Below, in pieces: positions 22,201 through 33,656 of a DNA stretch of 64,000 nt (position 1 is the stretch's first letter; each line of letters begins with the position of its first letter). The notes under the pieces were generated by a model. That model saw only the letters and a list, made by a program, of their open reading frames with translations. It ran no database searches and had not been told where the DNA came from. The stretch is from contig JBBHKE010000441.1 in NCBI GenBank assembly GCA_037447655.1, positions 87,530-151,529 of the forward strand, written 5' to 3'. A program made the position numbers and the translations under genes. The stretch is from Zygnema cylindricum. Taxonomy: Eukaryota > Streptophyta > Zygnematophyceae > Zygnematales > Zygnemataceae.

Positions 22201-24457
22201 GCATGCCATCATCTTTATATACACCTTCGCCCCAATGTAATCGAGTCATGGACTTCACATCTTCCAAAGGAACTTCTACAAAACGTGCAGAATTCAGAAG
22301 AGTGTGATCGAGATCGAGAACCAGGTACAGCTTTTCTTGCGCCAATATGCTCTCAAGTTCGTTATTCCGCAATCGAGCAGCTTCTCGCCCCGAAAGCTCA
22401 AGACCCTGTATCGGAAAGTGAGCGGTTTCTTAAATTAAACGAACTGTTTTTTGGCAGAAACATAGTAATAAGGCTCACTTGAAGCTGTCTCTACGTGGTT
22501 CACAACGTCTTCGCTCGAGCCACTATGACGGAAAAATAGAGCTCCACCAGGTCATGTATCAATTTGGACACTCAACCGGATAAGAAGTGCAAAAAGCATT
22601 TGGTGAAAAAAACTTAATGAATCATTCCTCATCATGAGAGAGCGAGAGAATGAGAGAAAAAATAATTACTGTTGCAAAACTTTTGCAAAGTGGATTAAAT
22701 ATGAGAGGGTTTCACTAACCTCGTGAATGTACCGTAAAGCCACATTTGCCGGTTCTGAAGTGGCCTTGACGTCATCATCATGTTCTTTTAAGGAGCCACA
22801 GCGAATACAAACACCCCATATGAAGCCAGGATGGGGGGGACAGATAGTAGTGGTACTCGTAACTGTTTTTTGCTCCACATTCATTTCCCTGGCACCTAAT
22901 TTAAAAGCAGAGTCGGTTGTTCTAACAACTTTCTTCGTCGGTGAGTCTTCTGGAGGCGCAGAACAAAAAAACGTTAAGGGAAGCATGTCACTGACAAATA
23001 ATCGCTTTTACATATGAACCAGAGAATTTGAGGTTTCTGACCTTGCATCACATTAAGCCCTACAGATAATTTCATACAATTGTACTTGCTTTTAGCTTTT
23101 CCCTCCCTCTTTTTTACTTCCATCACTTGTTCACTAAAAAAACCTAAAAGATCTATAGGAGAAAATCTCTATTATGCCTCTCCTTTCTACTGTCTCCCTC
23201 TATTCTTCTCCCAAAATGTTTATCCCATTTCCCTGAGTCTTGCAATGCTTACGGAATAAATAAATGAAGAAATAGATAAAAATAATAACAACAAACCTCT
23301 GATAAACTGCCGACAAAAATTTGACACTTAGACTCATACAACGGTGGACAAAATTTCTTACATTTAAGGTTTTATTACCTTTTCCCGCTTGAATTATAAT
23401 GCAAACAATAATTGAAAGCACTTCTGAATGATTTTGAATCGAACTAAAAAACAACTCGTTCTCCCTGCCATACGAGAAGAAAGCTTTCTTTGTAAACAAG
23501 TGATGATTACCAAAATAAATAAAGCTGAATTTAATTGAGTACTGGACACAAATGGTGACAATATTGACCATGCCTTTCCTTTTGTGCAAAAAAATTGAAA
23601 CCTAATGATATTTTTCCTTTCCTTGTCACAAGCTTCAAATATTGCGCATTCCCTCAAACAGAGAATGAAATTTAACATGACATGAAATGACATGAATATC
23701 GAGATTTGCCATAATTGAATACTTACATCAATCCTTTTGCAAAAGCATGCCCTAGGAATAGGAAACTTACTTCATCCTGTTTAAAAAATTTCTTCCTAGT
23801 ATTTTGGTTTATGAACATCTTCACAGGGAGCCAAACTTTTTCTCAGTTTCTCACAGAATACTTATCTTGTGAATGAATTCCTGAATGTCTTGAAACTGTC
23901 TTTTGTATTTGTGGTCTACAAATGCATTGGTTATATTCAGCAATCACAAACACTTCATAAGTTCTACGCAATAGTGTACCTTCATACGAATTATTCGCCA
24001 GAATTTCCTCGTTCTCTCTTTTTCTTTTCACCTTTAAAGAGACAATAGAAGCATCGTCCTCTCTGCCTCCTCCTCCTCGTCTTCTGTCCCCACCGTCTCT
24101 ACCACTTGCGATTCCAGAAAAAGAGCCAAAAGTCACATCTGCCTCTCCTTCCTTGTTTTCTTCGTCTTCTCCTCCTTCCCCCTCTTCTTCTCCTTCTTGT
24201 TCTTCTTCTTCCACCTCTTCTTCTTCTTGTTCTTCTTCTTCTTCCTCTACTTCTTCTTGTTCCTCTTCTCCCGCTTCTACTTCTTGTTCTCCTCCTCCTT
24301 CTCCTTGACCTTCTTCTACATCTGCTTCTCCTTCTCCTTCTTCTCCATCTGCTTCATCTCCGTCAACTTTAAAAAGCTCTTCGTCAAGAAGAGTGGCCAA
24401 ATCGTCTAAGCTTCCGTTACTCTCACCAGACGTGGCAGGGGATTCAGGAAAAGACAT
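19202..24457 (-). CDS. CTDP1: FCP1-like RNA polymerase II CTD phosphatase (plant CPL4 type)
   Basis: Dephosphorylates the Pol II C-terminal repeat so the enzyme can be recycled; nuclear. Exons from 5' to 3': 24457-23980, 22949-22720, 22405-22195, 21900-21608, 20839-20648, 20049-20002 and 19795-19202. All are GT-AG with continuous phase, giving 681 residues. Residues 1-159 are acidic (Glu runs from GAA/GAG repeats). A Cys-His patch (CPPHPGFIWGVCIRCGS) and RYIHE precede the catalytic DxDxT motif (DLDHT, about 267-271). The second HAD motif ILDDT lies near 398-402, then WPRHRDNLLQVEQYHFF, DVRK, and a BRCT domain (about 485-582; IVFSRVFPRN, HPLWKMAKDMGA, HPRWVEASY). The tail is Lys/Glu rich. The 48-bp exon 6 is fixed by phase and by PDVRK|ILRGVRAEIL. 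Transcription is divergent from RF1. Confidence 0.93.
20160..20580. repeat. CT-rich tract in FCP1 intron 5
   Basis: About 400 bp dominated by CTCTCT and CCTCTC. On the coding (minus) strand this is a GA-rich run lying between the 192-bp and 48-bp exons. Confidence 0.9.
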
Positions 24458-24745
24458 TTTGGTGTCTCGTCTGACACAGTGACACCAGAACCAATACTAA
24501 CCGATAACTTTCATGCAGTAACTTTCAAAATTCTTAAAAAAGAAACAAAAAACGATAAAAGGAACTTGTCCATTGACACAAATTGATTGCGAAGACATTC
24601 CGGTTGTCTCGTCTGACATAGTTAACACTAGAACAAATACGAAAAAAATACGTTCATACAGAACTTAGAAAAATCTTAAAAAAATAAAAAAAGGGTAAAA
24701 GGAAATCAGATTGTCCATTGACACAAATTGATTTCGAAGATTTCG
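24451..24745 (-). repeat. tandem duplication spanning the FCP1 start codon
   Basis: A 141-145 bp unit (plus strand AAGACATTYYGGT-GTCTCGTCTGACA ... CCATTGACACAAATTGATT) starts at 24451 and again at 24592, with a partial third copy at 24736. The first copy holds the real ATG (24457-24455). The second recreates an ATG at 24598-24596, followed by 33 codons and a stop, i.e. a potential upstream ORF if it is transcribed. Confidence 0.88.
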
Positions 24746-25221
24746 GTTTAAAAAATCTACACAGCAAACGTTGCAAATTCAAAATTTCACAACAATAACA
24801 TAACTTTGCTTTGAAGTACGTTTTGTTGATACATAAGAAATAGAAAGGTCCCAAACTAATGAAAACGCCTTCATTGAACTTTTGAATTTCATACGTCTCA
24901 AGAGCATATATCGCCTCAAGAATCTCTTCAAAACTAGTTAGATTTTAGAAACTTAAGTAGAAATAATTATTTCTCAAAAATTGACGGTGAAAGTTCCTAG
25001 TTTACATAATTCAGATTTTGGAAGCTTCAAACTTCCTAACACCTTAAAGCTTGGAAATTTATGAAGTGTCAAACGATAAAATTTCTGTGAACAAAAAGAT
25101 CCTGAGTTGCAAGGTTTAACAAAATACTAAATCAGTACAGGTTGATGATACGATGATATGCCATAATGACTGATTATCAGCCTATGGAAGTTTCCTTTTC
25201 CTTTGAGTAGTTCAGATTACA
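24458..25221. promoter_or_regulatory. shared divergent intergenic region, FCP1/RF1
   Basis: The 764 bp between the two start codons must hold both promoters and 5' UTRs. Its left 290 bp is the start-codon duplication. The rest is AT-rich, with no TATA box I would trust. Confidence 0.5.
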
Positions 25222-28200
25222 ATGGCTTGGCGTTGCATTCTGTCCTCTCTCTCTCTCCTCTCTGGATCTCCTTCAAGTTATGATTTGAAAGCAAAAGCAT
25301 CCAGGCTTGCAGCTCAGAGTTTGGGCAAGAATCTGACCAAAAGCTTAGTGAGGCTTGATAACTTAAATGGAAATGGATTTTTAAAAGATTATTATGGATG
25401 GTCGCAGAGAAGATGGTTTTCTTCAGGTACTACCAGAAAAAAAAGAGAAAAATTTCGCTTTAAGATGTCAACTTTGAAGGATTTTTTTTGAGGAAATCGG
25501 TTATGGTCAATTGCTGACTGGATAATTTTATATATATATTTTTTTTCTTGTCATAGTCTTTTGATTATCCAGTTCAATCTTTTCTTTTTAATTGTTCCAG
25601 ACATGCTAGAGACACAGAGGTTATTCATTTCGTCGTTTTAGTTGTTCTGGTTTTGGAGCAACTATAAAGTGGGAGAAACCTCCTGGTTTACGTTTTTCTC
25701 TACGTCTTTATAATTTCTTTTATGGCAGATTCCCCAAGTTTTTGGAACAACTATAAAGAGGAAGAAACCTTCTGCTTTAACTTTTCTCTACTTCTTTTCA
25801 TTTTAACTGTTTCTTTTATGCTAGACTCCACAATTATTGTAAGCCAAGCGTTGGAACAGAGCATTGAAAAGCGGATGGCTAACATTGAAGCTCGGCATTC
25901 GGAACTTGTCGGTGTATCTGTGGAGGTAAGAAGCATGTTCAATTTTGACACACCATTGATCCTTGTTTCCCCCAAATTTGCCGATGGCGGTTATTTCATG
26001 CCGTGATTATCATTGCATGGCTTTTGGCATATGAACAAACGTAATGTTAAATTGTTAACTTACTAGAATCACTAGCTTCATCGTTGGTTAATCGCTGGTT
26101 ACAGTTGATAAGTTGATATTACCATTTCTTTTCTTCCACAAATCTGTTGCCATTGGTTATAGTGTTATGCTAAGTACACACATGGTATATAGGTACTGTA
26201 TAGCAGTTAAAACCTCTTAGTGACACAGTTAATTTCCCTAAGAAATGTCAGTTGACCTAAGATTCTCCATTGGTGAGGGATGATGGCTCAGCTAAGTACA
26301 CCACAGGAGAGACTCGCAGAGGTGAACAAGGAGTTAAGTTCGTTAGAATCTCCCATGGCTATTATTCGAGCTATAAGGAACAAGGCAAAGGTGTGTAATG
26401 CAGCCTGGTTAAATTCTGAAAGAATGATGTGGATTATTTGTGGGTTTCGATTTTTGAATGCATGGATTTGTTTTGACCTCGTTGATATCCGAGGTAGAGA
26501 GAGATAAGTTTTCATCATACTTACCAATATTTGTTTGTTTTTTTTTTCTTAAATATGCTGAATATTCACATACGTCCAAGTACTTTTCCCGAATGACGAA
26601 CACTCTTTTAACTTTTTAGGGTTTTGTTTGGAGGAAAATAAGCCTCAATTTTTTTTTCATTAAAATTGAGAGACTGTAAAATTAACTTTTTACAAAATGT
26701 TCATACCTTGAAAGAAACAAAAAAATAAATCCTAGTAAACATCTTGTCTTTTTGGTTAAAACAGGTCAACATTTTATGTCAAATATGAGAAGTGAGTTTG
26801 GATTGGTGATATCTGAGAGTATTCTTGCTGTCGGAGAATATTCTTAAAACGACCGCAATGACTATGATGTTTCCCTCAATACTTTTTGGTGGTTAGTTTC
26901 ACCCAAAATGCTCATCATTGACTTCAAGATAATGTGGAATTTGACCTAATTGGAGGTTTATTCGTATGGCTAGGAAATCGATGACTTGCGGTCCATGGCA
27001 CATGACTCTTCTAATGATGTTGAACTAGCGTCGCTAGCAAGAGAGGAGCTTGAAATGGCAAAAGAAGCAAAGCAGCGATTGCAAAGAGAAATGCTACAAA
27101 CACTTCTTCCAAAGGATGAGTCCGAGAGTAGAAATTGCATTTTGGAGGTCCGTGCAGGTAATTTTTTTTGCTACCAGAGAAACTTTGATTATCATTTTTT
27201 TCAAATGTTATTCATTTGCCAGTTGCGGAATTTGTCCATATCATCACTTTTTTGGGCACAAATATTCAAGTCCCTTGACTGAGTTTATGTGCACTAAAAC
27301 CCTGAAAATGATGTGCAAACCCTGAAAATTAGTATTAAAATGGATGTGAACACGTTTCTTAAGATTGCAGATTATTTGTTATTGACTTTGACTTTGCGTT
27401 GTTTATAGGTTCTGGCGGCGAAGAAGCATCCTTGTTCGCCATGGATGTTTTTCGCATGTAAGCTCCTAAAATTTATTTGGTGTTTACCCAGTTTCTTGCG
27501 ATTAATTGAATTTCTAAAAACTCGTCACGAGAGAGCAAATACCGGCACCATTTTTGGGGAATGTTTTTTACGTATAAAAGCAACATTGTGGGGGAACTAT
27601 ACATATGAGAACTTGTGGAATTTGACTTCTTGAACCATAATGAGTACAATCATCCGTTCCACAATTGCATCAAAAATTTATGGTCACTAAAAAGTTGGCT
27701 TCTTTTCATTGTTGGATTGGTGCTTGGTAGTGGAACCGACTCTTCTCTCTCTCTACCACTCTCCCTTCCCCTCTCTCTCTCTCTCTAAAGAATTGCAAGA
27801 CATATCTCTCCTCCCCCGATTCTTTCCTCCTTTATCTCTAACTTTTCCCTTATCTTTCTCTCTTCACACTTCTCCCTTTATACTTTCTTATTCATGAGGT
27901 GTTGCTTGCTAATCAACAGAGGTCAAAACTAATTGTTTAATGAGTGTAGTAATAATAATAATGAAAAAAAAATTGAAATGTCCCTCTTTTAGTAACAGCC
28001 ATGGGGAATTTTTCAGGTATGAGAGATATTCTCAAAACAATAATTGGCGATTTGAGGTGATGGGAGTGGCCTTATCAGGTCATCATGGCTACAAGGTACC
28101 TTCCTAGGTACTTCCCTAAGGCTCTTTTTTCCCATTTAATAATCATTAAACAGTGTTTACCGCCATTTGTATGAATTACACTCGTTCTGACACACACAAA

Positions 28201-28275
<75 letters not shown>

Positions 28276-31200
28276 GCACGCACGCACGCACACATTTCAC
28301 ATCTCACATTTCTTGTGTGGTGGTTCAAGTGAATTTTGTCTTAATCATAAAAGTCAAAAAAGTTGGTGAGGAGGTAACTGCAACTGATTTGAAATATTAT
28401 AATTTGAAACACTGTTGAGATGTTTCGTTCTCCTGTCCATTAATATGAAAAATCAAATACTTAAATTCACACAGTTATTACAGTGGACTTTTTGTCACTG
28501 GCCCTTGCTCTTATGAACTTTTTTTCGACTTAAATACATATTCAACTTCATATTAGAATAACTTAAGAGTTGAGAAATTCATCACATGGATGATTTTTTA
28601 TCACAAGGTTGCTGTTATTTTGTTGGCATATTAGTCATGAAGCCTCTCTCTCCCTCCCTTCCTCCCTCCCTCCCTCCCTCCCTCCCNNNNNNNNNNNNNN
28701 NNNNNNNNNNNNNNNNNNNNNNNNNNNNNNNNNNNNNNNNNNNNNNNNNNNNNNNNNNNNNNNNNNNNNNNNNNNNNNNNNNNNNNNNNNNNNNNNNNNN
28801 NNNNNNNNNNNNNNNNNNNNNNNNNNNNNNNNNNNNNNNNNNNNNNNNNNNNNNNNNNNNNNNNNNNNNNNNNNNNNNNNNNNNNNNNNNNNNNNNNNNN
28901 NNNNNNNNNNNNNNNNNNNNNNNNNNNNNNNNNNNNNNNNNNNNNNNNNNNNNNNNNNNNNNNNNNNNNNNNNNNNNNNNNNNNNNNNNNNNNNNNNNNN
29001 NNNNNNNNNNNNNNNNNNNNNNNNNNNNNNNNNNNNNNNNNNNNNNNNNNNNNNNNNNNNNNNNNNNNNNNNNNNNNNNNNNNNNNNNNNNNNNNNNNNN
29101 NNNNNNNNNNNNNNNNNNNNNNNNNNNNNNNNNNNNNNNNNNNNNNNNNNNNNNNNNNNNNNNNNNNNNNNNNNNNNNNNNNNNNNNNNNNNNNNNNNNN
29201 NNNNNNNNNNNNNNNNNNNNNNNNNNNNNNNNNNNNNNNNNNNNNNNNNNNNNNNNNNNNNNNNNNNNNNNNNNNNNNNNNNNNNNNNNNNNNNNNNNNN
29301 NNNNNNNNNNNNNNNNNNNNNNNNNNNNNNNNNNNNNNNNNNNNNNNNNNNNNNNNNNNNNNNNNNNNNNNNNNNNNNNNNNNNNNNNNNNNNNNNNNNN
29401 NNNNNNNNNNNNNNNNNNNNNNNNNNNNNNNNNNNNNNNNNNNNNNNNNNNNNNNNNNNNNNNNNNNNNNNNNNNNNNNNNNNNNNNNNNNNNNNNNNNN
29501 NNNNNNNNNNNNNNNNNNNNNNNNNNNNNNNNNNNNNNNAAGTTCGTCTGTTTAATGTCTGTTATTTATTTCACTGTAGTCTTGAGGATTTTTCCGAGGA
29601 TTAATCCTCGAAGGGACTTCTGTTTTTGGGATTTACGAAACTTTTCTTGTGTTTAGGAGGTTCTTTTTGCCCAAAATTAATACCCCATATAGAGTGTATG
29701 TAGAAGCCGGTATCTCTCCTAATTAGGAGCCTTTTTAGGAGTTCTGATGTCACTTTATTTATTGTCTGTAATTTGTCTGCTTGAAAATTGTCTGATTCTA
29801 AAATTTTGGCTGCTTGAAATTCTCTTGCTTGCAACTGATCTCCTTGAAATTTGTCTTGCTGAAATGATTAAAATTTGTCTGATTGATATTTGTTTACTTG
29901 AAATGCTTCTGGGTAAAGTTTGTTTGCTTGAAATTTGTCTGCATAACATTTGTCTTCTTCAAACACCTCTTTATGAAATTCGCCATCTTGAGATTCGTCT
30001 TCTTGAATTTTTTCATCTTGACGATTGTCTACTTTAAATGCTATCTGGTTAAAATTTGTCTAACTGGAACCTGTCTGATTGATTTGCTTGAAAAATTGAA
30101 TACGTCAAAGGTCGATGTTCAGATCAGAAGTGGCAAATGTGTCTGATTAAAATTTATCTAATCGACATATGTCTGATTGATTCTCCTGAAATAAATACGT
30201 TACAGGTCCATGTCCAAATCGGAAGTGATGAATCTGTCTGGTCAAACTTTGATTAATCGAAATCTGTCTGATTCGTTGAAATTAATACTTGGCAGGTCGA
30301 TGTTCAAATCCGAAGTGACGATTTAAGAATCGATACTTACCGCTCGGGCGGCGCCGGCGGCCAATCGGTGAACACTACGAGCAGTGCGGTACGGATTACA
30401 CATCTGCCAAGCGGCATAGTGGTGGCCATTCAAGACGAACGCTCCCAACACATGGTCGGTTTGGCTTTTCCTTGTTTTCTTCCCCTTATCTTTTTATTTT
30501 CTTCTACTTTTCTTTGTTTCTTCCCCATTTCATTTTGTTTGTTTGTTTGTTTGTTTATTTTTTTTTTTTTAGTTTTTTTTTTGGTTTTTTTTTTTGTTCG
30601 TGTCTCGTTTTCAATGCCGTTTTTCTTTTAGAGCGTTGGCGACTTGTTCTTTTGATTGTTTGTTTTTAGAGGAGGGGAGGAAAGGGAAGGGGAGGGGAAG
30701 GGAGGTGAGTGCGGAGAGGAGGGGAGGTGAGGGTGGAGAGACGTCCAGTAGGAGCAGGGGAGGGGAGAGAGAGAGAGAGGCATTCATCGGAGATCTCTAT
30801 CATTCCTCTGTCATTCCTTTGCATCACATCTCTACCCCACTCCCTCCCTCTCTCTCCCTGTCCTTGAATTTGAAATTGAAAGATGTTCTTTTTATTTGGA
30901 GGTGAATTTCAGAATAGGAGTAAAGCGATGAAAGTTTTACGAGCGAAACTTTTCGATATGGAACGACAGAAGCAAAGCGCGTCGCGATCGCAACTTCGAC
31001 ACGAACAGGTGATTTTTTTCGTTCAAAAAGAACAGAGTAAAGCATTTAAAAAAAAAAAAAAGTAAAGTCGTTTTCTTCAAATCTTCAAATCTTCAAATCC
31101 TCAAATCTTCAAATTTTCACATCTTCAATGTTTCATATCTTCAACTTCTCCATATTTTTTTTTTTCAATTCTCATTTTCTTTTTAGGGTTTTTTTATAAT

Positions 31201-31405
31201 TGGGATCCAGATTGGTAGCGGAGACCGGTCCGAGAGAATAAGGACGTATAATTTTCCACAAGGAAGAGTTACCGACCATCGAGTAAATTTGACGATACAT
31301 TCTTTAGAGAGGATTTTAGAAGGAGAGGGACTCGACACGTTTATCGACGAGCTTCATTCAAAAAAAGAAATTGAAGATATCGCCGCCTTAACAAAAGATT
31401 CGTGA
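25222..31405 (+). CDS. peptide chain release factor 1, mitochondrial type (gap inside)
   Basis: Class I release factor that decodes UAA/UAG and triggers hydrolysis of peptidyl-tRNA on organellar ribosomes. Exons: 25222-25426, 25825-25925, 26292-26390, 26974-27157, 27409-27457, 28017-28095, [missing], 30296-30454, 30913-31008 and 31211-31405; phases are continuous on each side. Exon 1 is a probable mitochondrial presequence (Arg/Ser/Leu-rich, ending RRWFSS). Family blocks are [58 protein letters not shown] (the catalytic GGQ) and [20 protein letters not shown]. About 50-55 residues, including the PxT anticodon-like motif, are absent because they fall at or near the assembly gap 28687-29539. 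RF1 rather than RF2 is judged from the flanking blocks. A plastid location cannot be excluded. Confidence 0.93.
25590..25824 (+). repeat. 3'-splice-site duplication in RF1 intron 1
   Basis: A unit of about 97 bp is repeated: TTTCTTTTATGGCAG|ATTCCCCAAG at 25714 and TTTCTTTTATGCTAG|ACTCCACAAT at 25811 (real). Between them a TTTTGGARCAACTATAAAG and GAGAAACC block is also duplicated, and a more decayed copy lies near 25600. Each copy carries a pyrimidine tract, an AG and the exon's first bases. Confidence 0.8.
28190..28292. repeat. (CA)n microsatellite
   Basis: About 100 bp of ACACAC with a few CGCA units at the right end, in the RF1 intron after exon 6. Confidence 0.97.
28645..29539. other. (TCCC)n tract running into an 853-base assembly gap
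   Basis: TCCCTCCC repeats up to 28686, then N from 28687 to 29539. The missing RF1 exon (about 150-165 nt) probably lies here. The simple repeat is the likely cause of the gap. Confidence 0.97.
29745..30295 (+). repeat. CTTGAAATTTGTCTG array with 3'-splice-site copies
   Basis: From 29745 to about 30090 a 20-30 bp unit (TTGCTTGAAATTTGTCTGA) recurs many times with decay. It then becomes a unit of about 95 bp ending in AATAC..ACAGGTC-ATGT-CAAATC-GAAGTG. The segment GTCGATGTTCAGATCAGAAGTG at 30107, TCCATGTCCAAATCGGAAGTG at 30207 and the true exon start GTCGATGTTCAAATCCGAAGTG at 30296 are three copies of the same acceptor plus the first seven codons. Confidence 0.85.
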
Positions 31406-31830
31406 TTTTTGAGCCACAATTTTTTTGAAAATAAGGAACTGCGACATTTCAAGAGTTAAATTCCAAAATATATTGCCGTTGTACTATTTTGTGGTTTTAT
31501 TGTTTTTAGTCAGTTTCAGTTTCTGTATTTTTGTATCAGTTTCAGTTTTAGTTCCTGTTTCAGTTTCTGTGTTTTTGTTGCAATTTCAGTTTTAGTTCCT
31601 GTTTTTGAGTTTTCAGTTTAGTTTCAGATAAGTTTGTGCTTCCAGTTTCAGTTTGAGTTACAGTTTTCCTGTTTCTGAGTCTGTTTTTGCTTCAGTTTCA
31701 GTTTCCATTTTAGTGTTTCAGGTTTAAGTTCCTCCGAGTTCAGTTTTCCAGTTTTGGTTTTGCTATCCACTTTTTTTTGTGGTTCCCATGGACTTGGATG
31801 GTTTAAAAATCGCACTTTCTTATCAAGGTT
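31070..31830. repeat. CTTCAAAT and CAGTTTCAGTTTT repeats; possible LINE tail
   Basis: 31077-31145 (final RF1 intron) is (CTTCAAAT)n. 31490-31760, downstream of the RF1 stop, is a degenerate CAGTTTCAGTTTYTGTTT repeat. It is followed by TTCCCATGGACTTGGATGG then TTTAAAAATCGC, which resembles the extreme 3' end of LINE copy B, so this may be a truncated LINE tail inserted after RF1. Confidence 0.6.
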
Positions 31831-33500
31831 TTCAGGTAGGGTTAAACCCTAAAAAAAAAACAAAAAAAAAAAGAAAGTTAAGAAAAATATATAATATTGA
31901 AAACAAAGACCAGAAACATATATGATGTCTATCCTGTTACATGTAGGAAACCCAATTTTTTATTTTTAAATAAATGCCAAATGAAAAAAGCACAAAAAAG
32001 AAAAAAGAACTTCACAAAAAATTGCATGCTTTTTAATTGTCAAAGTACTAAATATAAATTGGGTTTCATTTTTTTTTTTTTTTTTTTTTTTTTTTGCTAC
32101 TATACTTGTAATAACAAGTAAATTGAGAACCAAAGCCATTACCGATAAAAAAAAAATGTTGTGACAGGTATTTTCTTTAGCAAAAAAAAGAAAAACAAAA
32201 GGCTTCGTGACTCCAACTATAATTGATTTATATATAATTGAAATCCAGATTCATTATAAAATACAATTGGCCAGAAATTTTAAAAGAATAATAATAATAA
32301 TAATAAAAAAAAAATAATCAATTTACAAAGCCATAGGTCTTTCAGTTCCGTACTAAACCAAACCCTAAAAGAATAGCAAATATTCTGTTTTTCGGGCAAA
32401 AATACCATAGTTCAAAAGTAGGCGTTTTTATGGTAGGCCTTTGGTAGGCGCACATAACTTGGCACTAAACTCGCGTAGAGTAGGCATACTCTATGTGTGT
32501 TCATTATGCAAACTCTTGTACGGACGTATGAATCTGACGTATGATCATAGTTTAGCACACCCCGACGGAAGAAATTTTTTAGCAAACTAAAACACTCGGA
32601 CGTTCAAAATTGCAGACGCTAATATGACAGAGTCCTATCGTAAGTTGTGTTATGGGCTTTTCATGTGATCTTCTTAGATCGCTACTTTGATCAGCGACCG
32701 TCCGATCGCCTGAATCTGACGGTTTAAATAAGTTTTACCTCAAAACTCACATAAATTATTTATTTTGTCCAATTTTTTTTCAAAATTTAGACATGACGTT
32801 TAATTCTCTATCGATCAATGTGCAACTCAACCCTGTAACTATTTTTTTTCATTTTTCGACCAATACAATATGGGTCTTAAGGGCATATTGTATGGGCCTA
32901 CTTTCACCTACTTTTGAACTATGAAAAATACGCCATATTTTTTTGCAAAAATGAAGAAAAACAATATCTAGTATTTGAAATTAATTCACAAAAAATAAAA
33001 GCTAAAATGACAACGACCTAAATGACAAATTAAACCCAAAAAAAAAACAATTGCAACAATTTTTTGCAAAAATGACAAATATCAGTGACTATGATTTGAA
33101 CTAAGTTAACAAATTCACAAAAGCATCACTAAATTGACAACCATCAAATTACTAAAATGACAGCCACCGAAACAAAAAAAAAAAAAAAAAACCAAAAAAG
33201 GCAAAACCACCGAACAACAACCAACAAGGGAAAAAGTTTTTGTTGAATACGGGAAGTCATTAAAACATGAAAGCTTTTTTATTAAAAGCTTTTGACAAAA
33301 AATCTAGCAAATCTAGCAAAAAATCCCTCGTATAATTTTTACAATTCATTTAAAAAGTTTTAAACACTTAAAAAATTGAATAAACGGAGCCTTTTGACTA
33401 AAAAATTGAAAGGATCTCCTTTGCAACAATATAAAAATGCAAAAAAAAGTGAACAAAAATAAAAAGAAAGGAACAACAAAAAGAATCATAAATATGCCAA
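31831..33500. other. A/T-rich intergenic region, no gene seen
   Basis: Homopolymer runs (a T run at 32070-32095, A runs near 33170-33190) and (AAT)n at 32287-32305. GGCATATTGTATGGGCCTAC and similar segments at 32400-32500 and 32880-32930 suggest fragments of an unidentified dispersed repeat. I see no coding region or RNA gene. Confidence 0.6.
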
Positions 33501-33524
33501 GTGCTAAGATTGCCTAAAAGGGAG

Positions 33525-33655
33525 AGAAGGGGAGAGAGAAGGAAGAGAGAGAGAGAGGAAGAGACAGAGAGGAAGCGCGAGAGAGAGGGAGAGAGAGATA
33601 AACACCGAGAAAGAGAGGAGAGGAAGGCCGAGAGAGAGCGAGAGAGAGAGCAGGT
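33525..33655. repeat. GA-rich microsatellite
   Basis: About 130 bp of GAGAGAGAG/GAGGAAG directly downstream (3') of the MMADHC stop on the minus strand. Confidence 0.9.
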
Positions 33656-33656
33656 G

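Noticed and set aside
28586-29656. Long frame across the N gap
   Set aside because: Composed of undetermined bases; no information.
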